Shown here one piece after another: positions 1-7,080 of a stretch of 14,989 bases of DNA. The stretch is from assembly GCA_003646935.1 (NCBI GenBank), contig QMLW01000008.1, forward strand, positions 1 through 14,989. The letters run 5' to 3'. How positions within the stretch are numbered: the stretch's first letter is position 1; each line of letters starts with the position of its first letter. The notes under the pieces were generated by a model, which saw nothing but the letters and a program-made list of their open reading frames with translations, was not told where the DNA came from and searched no databases. Both the position numbers and the translations under genes were made by a program. This DNA comes from Deltaproteobacteria bacterium. GTDB lineage: Bacteria > Desulfobacterota > DSM-4660 > Desulfatiglandales > B25-G16.

Positions 1-367
1 CCTTCCCCCCGGCCAGAAGCACATCGCCGCCTTCGAGCGTGGCAGGGGGCCGGATGCGGTCTATCTTTCGGTAGGCGGCCAGCACGGATTCAATGCCAGG
101 CACCTCACCCCGGCGTGATGCAGCGCCCATGCGTGCCATCACCGCGATCTCGTCCAGGACCACTGCGGTGTCCTCGATGAATGTGGAATCAGGATATGCG
201 CTATTTACCGTGAGCTCGATAACCTTTAAGCCGCAGTCTCGGAGCAACGCGCAGTATGCTTCATGTTGCTGTACCGCCAGGTCGTAGTCGATGGTGCTTC
301 GCTCGATAAAGCTGAGCTCACATTGTGCGATATCCGGTGAGATTATGTGGGTTAAGGCCAGCGCCAT
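1..367 (-). CDS. ddaH: Dimethylargininase (DDAH), N-terminal part, cut by window edge
   Basis: The minus-strand frame is open from an ATG at 367-365 to the left edge and gives 122 residues with no stop. Seen: FIEDTAVV (residues 63-70, with E65-D66), GAASRRGE (81-88) and LEGGDVLLAGG (111-121). These are the guanidino-binding and catalytic-Asp segments of the amidinotransferase/DDAH fold. From family knowledge, bacterial DDAH hydrolyses N-omega-methylated arginines to citrulline and methylamines, using Asp, His and Cys. The His and Cys lie in the part beyond the window and cannot be checked. The length to LEGGD matches the roughly 255-residue Pseudomonas enzyme. The start lies 17 bp after the TRL-like gene's stop, with a GGGGA about 13 nt upstream as a modest ribosome site, so the two are probably co-transcribed. 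A broader arginine-deiminase-like hydrolase is the main alternative. Confidence 0.85.
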   Translation of the reverse strand, partial: MALALTHIISPDIAQCELSFIERSTIDYDLAVQQHEAYCALLRDCGLKVIELTVNSAYPDSTFIEDTAVVLDEIAVMARMGAASRRGEVPGIESVLAAYRKIDRIRPPATLEGGDVLLAGGK

Positions 368-384
368 GTGCTCTGTCTTTCCCC

Positions 385-702
385 TTACTCCCCGTACACC
401 ATGATGGTGTGCCGTGCGTAGATCCCGCCCAGTATGCTCTTTATTTCTGTGTCGATGTGGTGGATCTTAGTAAGGCCACCGTTCTTCATGGCAGTGGCTA
501 CGCTACAGTCACCAACTGTCACAACCCACACGTAGGTGTAGCAGGTGGCCTTGCCGGCCTTTGTTTGACTCGCGGCATTGGCCTGAAGGTTTATGGTTGG
601 CATGGGCGTTTGCACGTTGGTGTACACCACCCCACACCCGTAACAAAAAAGGACGCCTAGCACTGCTACGAATAGCAGGAACTTGAATGCCCTCTTCCTC
701 AT
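385..702 (-). CDS. TRL-like family lipoprotein
   Basis: A 105-residue protein. The start is fixed by an AAAGGAGGTT ribosome site 5-6 nt upstream. Residues 1-22 form a lipoprotein-type signal: basic MRKR, hydrophobic core, then CYGC with Cys23 as the probable lipidation site (a non-standard -3 residue). After it come VVYTNVQTP (25-33), GKATCYTYV, the segment VGDCSVATAMKNGGLTKIHH (63-82), and a YARHTIMVYGE end. The Thr-rich N-terminal motif, Gly-Asp-x-Ser, AMKNGG(I/L)TKIHH and terminal VYGE are the pattern of the TRL family (named for a tRNA-associated locus). Its biochemical role is unknown; members are small exported, probably envelope-anchored proteins. It is the upstream partner of the DDAH gene. 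Confidence 0.85.
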   Translation of the reverse strand: MRKRAFKFLLFVAVLGVLFCYGCGVVYTNVQTPMPTINLQANAASQTKAGKATCYTYVWVVTVGDCSVATAMKNGGLTKIHHIDTEIKSILGGIYARHTIMVYGE

Positions 703-733
703 TCCGCAACCTCCTTTAACGATATTCGTTCTG

Positions 734-760
734 TGTATATCATTTATGTCGATGCTGCAA
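734..760 (-). promoter_or_regulatory. Possible sigma70 promoter for the TRL-like/DDAH pair
   Basis: On the minus strand TTGCAG (755-760) is followed after 15 nt by TATACA (734-739). It sits about 30 bp upstream of the TRL start codon. The spacer is shorter than ideal, so this is a weak call. Confidence 0.3.
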
Positions 761-1018
761 TTAGATTATGTTTCCCTCGGGATAAGTGGCGTATACAAAG
801 GTGATCGTGCCTGCCCCCGGGATCTCCGTTGAGACGAGCTCGCCAAGCAGACCTCCTCCTGCAGCAACCACCGCATCCCGGGCAGAGGCGACATCATCTA
901 CCATAAAGGCGATGTGGGCGAAGCCAGGTCGGTTGATGGCGCTGCTTGAGGGAAACGTGAAGATGAAGATGGAAGGAAAGGAGCCATCTGTTAAGAGTTT
1001 CACTGAAAAACGGAACAT
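761..1018 (-). pseudogene. Truncated VOC (glyoxalase/bleomycin-resistance fold) remnant
   Basis: The frame encodes 85 residues from an ATG at 1018. The second half has the VOC signature: RPGFAHIAFMVDDVASARDA, then AAGGGLLGELV, then IPGAGTITFVYATYPEGNII. Family members are about 125-140 residues, with an N-terminal beta-alpha-beta-beta-beta half beginning with a metal-ligand His. That half is missing here, and the usual ELQ end after PEGNII is also absent. There is no ribosome site before the ATG. The same frame runs back without a stop to the TAA of the vWA gene (1061-1063), so the fragment sits in frame just beyond that stop. I read it as a decayed gene. A functional mini-VOC is possible but would lack half of the metal site. 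Confidence 0.6.
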
Positions 1019-1060
1019 CGATTCAAACGAGAAGTAGGATGCAAGGGATTTCCGGTCGGT

Positions 1061-2629
1061 TTAGCTGACGGACTTGAAGTACTCCTGTATTTTTCCGAGA
1101 ACGATCTTAGGGATATCATTCTTTTTCTTTACCGAGTATACGCTGATATTTTTTCGAATATTCGTGGATTTCTTAAAATGCGATACCCGCGCGTTATCGC
1201 CTATGTGCACGGCGGTGACGCGATTTTCCAACCCATTGAGGTAGCCAACGAGTACCTCAAGGTTGGTGATCTGCATGTCGGTGATAATAAAGATATCCGG
1301 CAGAGACGGATCCTGTAAGGACTGAATTCCATCGATATCCAGCCTTGTGCCTCCCCCAAAATAATGGCAGAGGGTTTGATAGATCTTTTTTCTGTGCCGC
1401 GTGTAGTCCAGGATTTGATGCCCCCCGTGTTTGGCATCACTGAAGTTATAGACGGCCACGGTTGCATCATTCCTGAGATACGCATCTGAGGCACAGGCCG
1501 CTCCGAGCACTGCATGAGAGAGACGCTGTCGCGGGTTTGTCATGCTTCCCGATGAGTCGATTACCACGATACAGTTAGGCGTTCCCTCCTCCTGGCCGAA
1601 GGTTTCCCCCTCTCTACGCTCCCAGATTTGGGTGATGCCCGGCATCACCTTACCGAAGCTCGTCCAGGGGTCGATATCCCGAAAGGGCTTTCCCAGCTCC
1701 CAGGGGGAGTGGCTTACGGGATAAAGTGAGCCGCTTTTCTCGATCGGGATCTTCTTGATCGGGAGGGTGTAGTTTTCCGCCAGTTTCATGTAGAAGAGTG
1801 TATCGGCATCGAGCGAGGAGCCAGGCCCGAGGCCCATCATGCTGCTGCTGGCATCGTAGCCCGCTTCATTGAGCTCGTTCTCGAAATCCTTCACCACATC
1901 CTTAAAAGCACCCGGATCAGCAGTGGCCATGGCGAATTCCTTAAGGCCTTGGTCCATTTCCTCAGGCGAGTATCGGCCAAAATCGTTTTGCCCCATCGGG
2001 TTTGGCTGGTTCAGCGTGCCGGATTTCTGCTCTGCCTCAAGCATGCTCCCTATGATCCTTGAGAAGCGGTGTAGGCTCTGGGGCCAGTGCTTTCTGTCGA
2101 GATAGGGGATCCGTGAGAGCTTCCGGGAGATCTCCTCATGGCCTTGTACATTGAGGTCCGTTCCCCATATCCTCTGATACAGGGCATGTATGGCCTCGTC
2201 CAAGGCCCCCCGCTCCACATGGCGGTACAGTTGGGAGATGGAGGTTTCCTTGTCCTTAAAGCAATGGGTATCGGCCACCACATCCATAAAGTAATCGGTT
2301 GACTTCTGGGCCTTATCCTTGTTCTTGAAAACCCTCTTGGCCTCTTGGTATAGGGTAAGATGGGTATGAAAATCCCAGGGGCAGTAGGTGTAGTGGGACA
2401 CGCCGTGGTCGAGGAGGGCCTCTATTACCTGTTCCAGGGGCAGATGCCTGGCTGCCTGCTCTATAAAGGACTGGCTCAGCGTGATCTGCTTGCTCTTGAT
2501 CTCAAGGGCCACCCTGTCCATCGAATCTGATATGGCGGGGTGGGGCAGTTCAGGAAAGAAGTGTTTTCTCCGTACCTTGGACCAAACACTGCTGAGCAAC
2601 GAATCGTATGTATCGCCTCCGTTACCCAC
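1061..2629 (-). CDS. von Willebrand factor A (MIDAS) protein of a MoxR/vWA system
   Basis: A 522-residue soluble protein with no signal peptide. The C-terminal third is a vWA domain: IVVIDSSGSM with MIDAS residues D358-S-S-G-S362, T428 in FGGGTRL, and D451 in IFIITDMQ. These are the five metal-coordinating positions of a working MIDAS. The N-terminal half is mostly helical. It contains HGVSHYTYCPWD (75-86) and, about 40 residues later, DVVADTHCF, spaced like the ligands of a zinc-metallopeptidase fold but with Gly in place of the catalytic Glu. A Gly/Ser/Met-rich linker (about 259-272) separates the halves. The GTG start at 2629 follows a GAGGT ribosome site. It lies 3 nt after the stop of the upstream gene, so translation is probably coupled. 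In known MoxR/vWA pairs (for example RavA-ViaA) the vWA protein is the substrate-recruiting partner of the ATPase. The client here is unknown. Confidence 0.85.
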   Translation of the reverse strand: MGNGGDTYDSLLSSVWSKVRRKHFFPELPHPAISDSMDRVALEIKSKQITLSQSFIEQAARHLPLEQVIEALLDHGVSHYTYCPWDFHTHLTLYQEAKRVFKNKDKAQKSTDYFMDVVADTHCFKDKETSISQLYRHVERGALDEAIHALYQRIWGTDLNVQGHEEISRKLSRIPYLDRKHWPQSLHRFSRIIGSMLEAEQKSGTLNQPNPMGQNDFGRYSPEEMDQGLKEFAMATADPGAFKDVVKDFENELNEAGYDASSSMMGLGPGSSLDADTLFYMKLAENYTLPIKKIPIEKSGSLYPVSHSPWELGKPFRDIDPWTSFGKVMPGITQIWERREGETFGQEEGTPNCIVVIDSSGSMTNPRQRLSHAVLGAACASDAYLRNDATVAVYNFSDAKHGGHQILDYTRHRKKIYQTLCHYFGGGTRLDIDGIQSLQDPSLPDIFIITDMQITNLEVLVGYLNGLENRVTAVHIGDNARVSHFKKSTNIRKNISVYSVKKKNDIPKIVLGKIQEYFKSVS

Positions 2630-2632
2630 TCG

Positions 2633-3325
2633 TTACCTCGTGCTGGCCTCATATGGACGAATGAGGTTCCCCCGGTGGTAGATACGTCCGCCGTGTATCG
2701 TCTTTCCGATTCCCAGTATATGGCCTTCCACGTTAATCTGCCCCCCGCTCATCCATGCCCCGGTATTCTGTCCGGTGTTGCCGCTGATGGAGAGCTCTCC
2801 GTCCATCATTCCGGCACCTGCCCAATTACCGGTGGATCCCTCGACGACGAGTCTACCACCTGATAGGCCGGCGCCAATGAAATCCCCTGCATTCCCTTTG
2901 AGTAACAGGGTTTTCCCCTGGGGGAGTCGGTAACCGAGGAAGTGAAAGGCCCGCTTGAACTCGTAGAGCCCGAGCTGAATGGTATCCTCCTTGGCGTTGT
3001 TTAAGAGCGCGGAGAGATAGATGCCCGCAGGACCTGAGATCAGGTAGGGTATCTTATCCCCCTTGTCGAGCTCAATGCAGAGTTCCTCGATATCGTCTGT
3101 GTCATAGTCGATCTTTTGTATGGTTCGCACGGCCGAGGAGTATGCCTTGATAAGCCTGCTGTGTTCCACCATCCAGACCAGATCCTTGACCTCTTCCTCA
3201 ACGAGCTTCAGGTATCCCTCCACGATCTCCCCTATGACCTTTTCCTTTGCCTGAACGATGCGATCGAGAGGGATCTCCTTCTTTTTATACGGGTAGTTCT
3301 TGAAGTCCTCAAAGGGATTAATCAC
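2633..3325 (-). CDS. GXGXG beta-helix protein, middle gene of the MoxR/vWA operon
   Basis: A 230-residue protein. Residues 1-125 are charged and largely helical, with a Lys/Glu-rich stretch at about 26-48. From about residue 136 the chain shows regular turns: LLLKGNAGDFIGAGLSGGRL, then VVEGSTGNWAGAGMMDGEL, then SISGNTGQNTGAWMSGGQI, then NVEGHILGIGKTIHGGRI. This is the right-handed parallel beta-helix GXGXG repeat found at the C terminus of glutamate synthase and in formylmethanofuran dehydrogenase subunit C. No catalytic or cofactor residues are evident, so a scaffold or binding role is likely (inference). The start is GTG at 3325, directly after the ATPase TAG, with a GAGGTGA ribosome site inside the upstream gene's end. 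The N-terminal domain is not one I recognise. Confidence 0.8.
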   Translation of the reverse strand: MINPFEDFKNYPYKKKEIPLDRIVQAKEKVIGEIVEGYLKLVEEEVKDLVWMVEHSRLIKAYSSAVRTIQKIDYDTDDIEELCIELDKGDKIPYLISGPAGIYLSALLNNAKEDTIQLGLYEFKRAFHFLGYRLPQGKTLLLKGNAGDFIGAGLSGGRLVVEGSTGNWAGAGMMDGELSISGNTGQNTGAWMSGGQINVEGHILGIGKTIHGGRIYHRGNLIRPYEASTR

Positions 3326-4702
3326 CTATCTCACCTCTTCGAGATCTCGTTTGATTTCCAAATAGATCGGGTGATCGCCCTCGATAGGCTCGAGGTCCTT
3401 CCCTGATGCGCTTTGATAGGCAACGGCCAGTGCGTTTTTGATCTGATGGCTCTGCTCGTTGTAGCGCCTGTACACCTCGGTGACCATCTCCTTGGCCATG
3501 AAGATCTGCAACGGGTCCCTCCGCGTGCTGGTCTGCTTCTGGGAGATAACGTCATCCTTCCATTGGACCCTGTGGGCCAGGATATAGGGGAGAACGGCCT
3601 TCATGTGGTCAATGCCCACGGCTTCATCTCCAAGCAGCCATGCCAGTGATTGCGCATAGGTCCTCACCGAGGTGGGAAAACGGTTCGATATGCAGTTCTT
3701 CATGTGGTGACACAGAAAGCCGGTATAGTGACACCCTTCATCACACTGATCGTCTGACCGCTTCTGGCCATATTTATAACAAAAGGACAGCTCTGCGATC
3801 ACGGTTCTGAGAAAGGCATTGGCATCAAGATCAAGGGGGAGCTCCTGCGTGCACGCCCGTATCTCCTGTCTCTCGTCCTTGCTCAACATCTCGATGCGGT
3901 GTTCCTTTTTCATGTGATCTCCGAAGCGAGTACTGAGATCCTCGATGAGGTGCATTTTCTCATGATGGTCTCGCCGTTGTGCGAGGATTTCCTGAAAGCT
4001 CCTCTCGTATTCGGGGCTTCTCAGCACGTTTTCATGCCTGTCCTTCATGCCGATCATCAGTGCCATATCCGGCCCCGGATGCCTGGATTCCACAATGACA
4101 TCGAAGCGATCGATCAATGGGGCGATCAGGGTGTTCGTTCCCCGATCCTGGTAGTTCGCCGTGGCAAAGAGACAGTACTCATCATTGATGATCACATCGT
4201 TTAAGTATTCCCAGTTGCCGCGGTCTATGCCGTCAAGTATCATGCTCTGTTTGGTCTCGGGCAGTCGATTGATCTCATCCACGATCTTTACCGGGAGCTG
4301 TGCCAGATAGGACCATACCACCACCTCCTCCCCCTGATTCAGCCGACCGAGATCGGGCCTGCCGATGATCTTCTCCTCGGTCTGCTCCGGGTGTCCGGAG
4401 ACCTCGCTCGCCCAGATCAGGCCAAGGGGCAGTCGATAGGTCATGGCGCTCACATACTCGGCTGAGGTAGTCTTTCCAAGGCCTGGCTCACCGATTATGA
4501 GCTCTTTTCCCCGATTGAGCGCGGTAAGCAGGCTAAAAAGCAGAGCTGAGTTAAAGGGTTCCTCTCCTACCCGCATGTCCGGGCGATTCAGGTAGAGGTT
4601 GTCCTGAATGAACTGGTATATGGTCCTCACCTTCTGCCGGAAGTTACCGTTTTCCCTGTATTTTTGCATATCGTTCTCTTGCTCAAAGACCGTGTTGCCC
4701 AT
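3326..4702 (-). CDS. MoxR-like AAA+ ATPase with a four-cysteine insertion
   Basis: A 458-residue cytosolic ATPase. Seen: Walker A GEPGLGKTT (71-79, K77), Walker B VKIVDEINR (138-146, D142-E143), sensor 1 in FATANYQDRG (N183), a probable arginine finger in PLIDRFD (R199), and a sensor-2 region PTSVRTYAQSLAWLL (R347). ASEVSGHPEQTEEKIIGRP resembles the MoxR insert after the first strand. Between the ATPase core and sensor 2 lies C320-x3-C324-x6-C331-x5-C337, which could hold a metal or Fe-S cluster. MoxR ATPases act as chaperones that assemble or activate protein complexes together with a vWA partner. Here that partner lies two genes downstream, with a beta-helix gene between. An ATG at codon 12 is an alternative start; neither start has a strong ribosome site. 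Confidence 0.9.
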   Translation of the reverse strand: MGNTVFEQENDMQKYRENGNFRQKVRTIYQFIQDNLYLNRPDMRVGEEPFNSALLFSLLTALNRGKELIIGEPGLGKTTSAEYVSAMTYRLPLGLIWASEVSGHPEQTEEKIIGRPDLGRLNQGEEVVVWSYLAQLPVKIVDEINRLPETKQSMILDGIDRGNWEYLNDVIINDEYCLFATANYQDRGTNTLIAPLIDRFDVIVESRHPGPDMALMIGMKDRHENVLRSPEYERSFQEILAQRRDHHEKMHLIEDLSTRFGDHMKKEHRIEMLSKDERQEIRACTQELPLDLDANAFLRTVIAELSFCYKYGQKRSDDQCDEGCHYTGFLCHHMKNCISNRFPTSVRTYAQSLAWLLGDEAVGIDHMKAVLPYILAHRVQWKDDVISQKQTSTRRDPLQIFMAKEMVTEVYRRYNEQSHQIKNALAVAYQSASGKDLEPIEGDHPIYLEIKRDLEEVR

Positions 4703-5078
4703 ACTAGCCTAACACCGTGGGGGAGGATTGACAATGGATTAATTGCCGGGGGTATGGAAAAAATTTTAATAAAAATAAGGGAAAAAATGTTGAATATTGG
4801 ACATCTAAATGATATGACCTTCATAAAATCTTTCCCAAGGGATATGAAATGTCTGCATCCCTGCTATTACACCGCACATTACAACTCGCCACTCTGAGGA
4901 TGTCGCAGAACAGATACAACAGTCCTGAGCATCAGCTGAACTGCAGATCGTCTCCACCCTGAAAGAGATCCTTGTGAGATTTCAAATGAGGTCCGGTCTT
5001 CATGCCTTGATTCATGGACATGCTCATGTAGTATTCTCGGAGGAATAGCAGGGGGTGCGCACTCGGTTAAACTGAGCC

Positions 5079-5120
5079 CTCGACCTGAGCAACTCGACTC
5101 GAGAGACTCGACTTGAGCTC
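5079..5120. repeat. Three tandem 14-bp quasi-palindromic repeats
   Basis: CTCGACCTGAGCAA (5079-5092), CTCGACTCGAGAGA (5093-5106) and CTCGACTTGAGCTC (5107-5120) follow one another with an exact 14-bp period. The first 11 bases of each are CTCGAC-N2-GAG, and the middle copy is a perfect CTCGA-C-TCGAG palindrome. A diverged related unit, CTCGGTTAAACTGAG, lies at 5062-5076. The array is 188 bp upstream of the HD-domain gene. An array of operators or a simple tandem duplication are both possible. Confidence 0.6.
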
Positions 5121-5294
5121 GCCGGAAGTCTCAATGAAAGTCTCGGCGACATGTCCTAGGGGCGGTAGGCTCAAGGCTAAACTGCTCGCATTGAGTCACG
5201 CAGACGAGTTCCGGGTACATTACCGAACATATAAATCGAAGAACTTCGCCACGATCGGTAGCGGCGCCCTTTGCATAGAGATGTCAAAGTCGAT

Positions 5295-5300
5295 TGGAGG
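5295..5300 (+). promoter_or_regulatory. Ribosome binding site that fixes the HD gene start
   Basis: TGGAGG at 5295-5300, followed 7 nt later by ATG (5308), is the only good ribosome site in this frame. It excludes the longer reading from a TTG at 5113. Confidence 0.75.
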
Positions 5301-5307
5301 GATACGA

Positions 5308-6216
5308 ATGACAGAACTCCAGCTTTCTATCCTGGTCAATATGGAGCATCCACAAAGTGTTTTGGATGAAGTCAGGACGATCACCCTTATGATGTTCCCG
5401 AAGTTTGATTTTAGCCAGGTAGACCGTGTCTTCAAGGATATCGTGCGCCTTTTCAACGGTGAGTATCCTGGATACAGAAAGTGTACAACCGAGTACCATG
5501 ACCTGAGGCATACGACCGATGCTTTTCTCGCCATGGCGCGCCTCATGCACGGCGCTGTAGTCGGCGGAAAGGAGCTTACCAAGGGGGAAGTAAACCTGGG
5601 GCTCATATGCACCTTGATGCATGATACAGGGTATATTCAGACCCTCGATGATGAGGGTGGAACGGGGGCCAAGTATACCCGCATAGATACGAGGCGCAGC
5701 ATTGGATTCATGGATAAGTATTTAGCAGAGAGCGGATTTCCCATGGAGAATTTCAGGTACTACCCCCAAATCCTCATCTGCACGGGCCTTGATAAAAAGG
5801 TGAGCGAAATGGACTTTCGATCCCCGCAGACGGAGCTACTGGGTAAGATGCTGGGCACGGCTGATCTGCTGGGTCAGATGGCTGACCGAATCTATCTCGA
5901 GAAGCTGCTGTTTCTGTACCACGAGTTCAAGGAAGCGAGAATGGTTGAATATAGCTCAGAGCTTGATCTCCTGAAGAAGACCATCGACTTCTATGACATG
6001 ACCAAAAAACGACTAGCCGCTGAATTGGGCGGCATCAATGAGTACATGCACTATCACTTCAAGGTGTGCTGGAATGTGGATAGGGATTTATATATGGAGG
6101 CTATTGAAAAGAATATAGCGTATCTCAAATACCTGCTTGAGAGCCATGAGAAGGACTACCGTGAGCACCTAAGTCGGAGCGGAGTGGTGGTAAAGCTGAG
6201 GGATAAGCAGATGTAA
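5308..6216 (+). CDS. HD-domain phosphohydrolase, cyclic-nucleotide-phosphodiesterase-like
   Basis: A 302-residue cytosolic protein from ATG 5308. The frame is open further upstream to a TTG at 5113, but those 65 residues are low-complexity and lack a ribosome site. Metal ligands are visible: YHDLRHTTDAF with H64/H68, LICTLMHDTGY with the defining H105-D106 pair, and GTADLLGQMADR with D186 as the distal Asp. The YHDLRH and HD spacing resembles the catalytic domain of class I 3',5'-cyclic nucleotide phosphodiesterases and their bacterial relatives. The substrate cannot be read from sequence; a cyclic nucleotide or another phosphoester is likely (inference). No GAF, PAS or receiver domain is attached. 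A short remnant with the look of a GAF-domain gene start follows on the same strand, suggesting a former signalling operon. Confidence 0.8.
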   Translation: MTELQLSILVNMEHPQSVLDEVRTITLMMFPKFDFSQVDRVFKDIVRLFNGEYPGYRKCTTEYHDLRHTTDAFLAMARLMHGAVVGGKELTKGEVNLGLICTLMHDTGYIQTLDDEGGTGAKYTRIDTRRSIGFMDKYLAESGFPMENFRYYPQILICTGLDKKVSEMDFRSPQTELLGKMLGTADLLGQMADRIYLEKLLFLYHEFKEARMVEYSSELDLLKKTIDFYDMTKKRLAAELGGINEYMHYHFKVCWNVDRDLYMEAIEKNIAYLKYLLESHEKDYREHLSRSGVVVKLRDKQM

Positions 6217-6288
6217 GGCAGAGCGGAAAAGACGCGCTAAGAATGCTGACAAGAGATTTCTCATGAGACCACCGGCAAGAGAGGCGTC

Positions 6289-6360
6289 GTGCTGAGCGAA
6301 ACGGAAAAGATTGCTCTCATCACGCAAATCGGAATGGATATCAACCGGGTGAAAGACCTA
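6289..6360 (+). pseudogene. 5' remnant of a possible GAF-type sensor gene
   Basis: A GTG at 6289, preceded by AAGAGAGG (6278-6285), opens a frame beginning V-L-S-E-T-E-K-I-A-L-I-T-Q-I-G-M-D-I-N-R, then VKDLDLL. The pattern (ISxxI...DLDxLL) is the helix that typically leads into a GAF domain. The similarity ends where the frame enters the 3' end of the opposite-strand GNAT gene, whose stop is at 6358-6360. The later codons are only a shadow of that gene. I infer that a rearrangement cut the sensor gene here. The match is short, so confidence is modest. Confidence 0.4.
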
Positions 6361-6789
6361 GATCTCCTTGGCGTAGAGGTGGGCCCTTTTCGTGAATCCG
6401 TGTTTTTCGTAGAAACTGTGAGCGCCCTTTCTGTGAAGATAGGAATCCAACTCGATCCCCCGGCAGCCGTTTTTCGCTGCAATTGTCGTGATGCGGTGAA
6501 GGAGTAAGGTGCCAACTCCCCGGCCGCGATGCTGTTCATCGACTACCAATTCATCAATATATCCCAGATAGCCTTGCTGGGAAAGGCTGCTTTTCACCGT
6601 TAATGAACAGAATCCAATTAGATCAGCGTCAATGGTTGCACAAATATGGAACTGATCTGGTGAACGGAGCCTTCGGTCGTAGGCCTTTCTCAGGCGTTCC
6701 CTATCAAGGGACTTCTTGGGCCAGAGCTGATGTAATAGGGTAAGGATCTGCTCAAAGTCCGCCCTTCGGCATTCCCTTATTTCGATCAT
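6358..6789 (-). CDS. GNAT-family N-acetyltransferase
   Basis: A 143-residue protein, the normal length for a single GNAT domain. Seen: N-terminal strand IEIRECRRADFEQI; the central strand YIDELVVDE (77-85) leading into the acetyl-CoA loop HRGRGVGTLLL (87-97, R-G-x-G-V-G); and the C-terminal AHSFYEKHGFTKRAHLY (123-139) with Y127 at the usual general-acid position. It transfers an acetyl group from acetyl-CoA to an amine. The acceptor is unknown; motif order and length resemble aminoglycoside-6'-acetyltransferase-like and small-molecule acetylases. The ATG at 6789 lacks a clear ribosome site. It stands alone, convergent with the HD gene, and its 3' end coincides with the break in the sensor remnant, so it may have arrived by insertion. 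Confidence 0.85.
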   Translation of the reverse strand: MIEIRECRRADFEQILTLLHQLWPKKSLDRERLRKAYDRRLRSPDQFHICATIDADLIGFCSLTVKSSLSQQGYLGYIDELVVDEQHRGRGVGTLLLHRITTIAAKNGCRGIELDSYLHRKGAHSFYEKHGFTKRAHLYAKEI

Positions 6790-7080
6790 CGCAGAACCAA
6801 TAGGCCTTGATTATGATTGCTGGTTTCCATTGGCACCATGTCCTTTTCTTGTATATCGGCTTATCCCTATTACTCTTTTAGCGCTTTCACCTCTGTTTGG
6901 CTAGTTATTCTATATAACATGACCGGAAATGCGAGGATTGGCAGAATGCCTTCGTACCAATTCGCAGAGGATGGTTCCATAGAGATAGAGGAATAAACGA
7001 TTGCGCCATGAGCGTAGGTGAAGACCAACGATACTACTAGTATGAAAAAAAGGGGGGCTCTCTACAAAATGGTTTACAGG

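Larger units (their letters stand above)
4703..5307. other. 605-bp gene-free region between divergent genes
   Basis: Separates the minus-strand ATPase operon from the plus-strand HD gene. 4740-4800 is AT-rich and could hold the ATPase promoter, but I see no convincing box pair on that strand. A TTGACA lies on the plus strand at 4728-4733 without a good -10. 5079-5120 holds three 14-bp tandem repeats (listed separately). TATAAA at 5230-5235, 72 bp before the HD start codon, is a candidate -10 without a clear -35. A 44-codon minus-strand stop-to-stop frame (4935-5066) has no ribosome site and is not called. Confidence 0.5.

Noticed and set aside
4932..5066. A 44-codon minus-strand frame ending in MNQGMKTGPHLKSHKDLF and a short tail
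   Set aside because: The residues look protein-like, but there is no ribosome site before any of its ATGs, no family match that I recognise, and the opposite strand is also open. It could be the C-terminal scrap of a lost gene; not enough to call.
5113..5307. 65-residue N-terminal extension of the HD protein from a TTG
   Set aside because: No ribosome site, begins within the tandem repeats, and composition is unlike the rest of the protein; the ATG at 5308 has TGGAGG upstream.
6870..7038. A minus-strand frame with a hydrophobic stretch (WYEGILPILAFPVMLYRI) between comEA and the GNAT gene
   Set aside because: Only one ATG (at 6980) giving 36 residues, without a ribosome site. It could be a small membrane peptide or a remnant, but length and lack of start signals make it unsafe.
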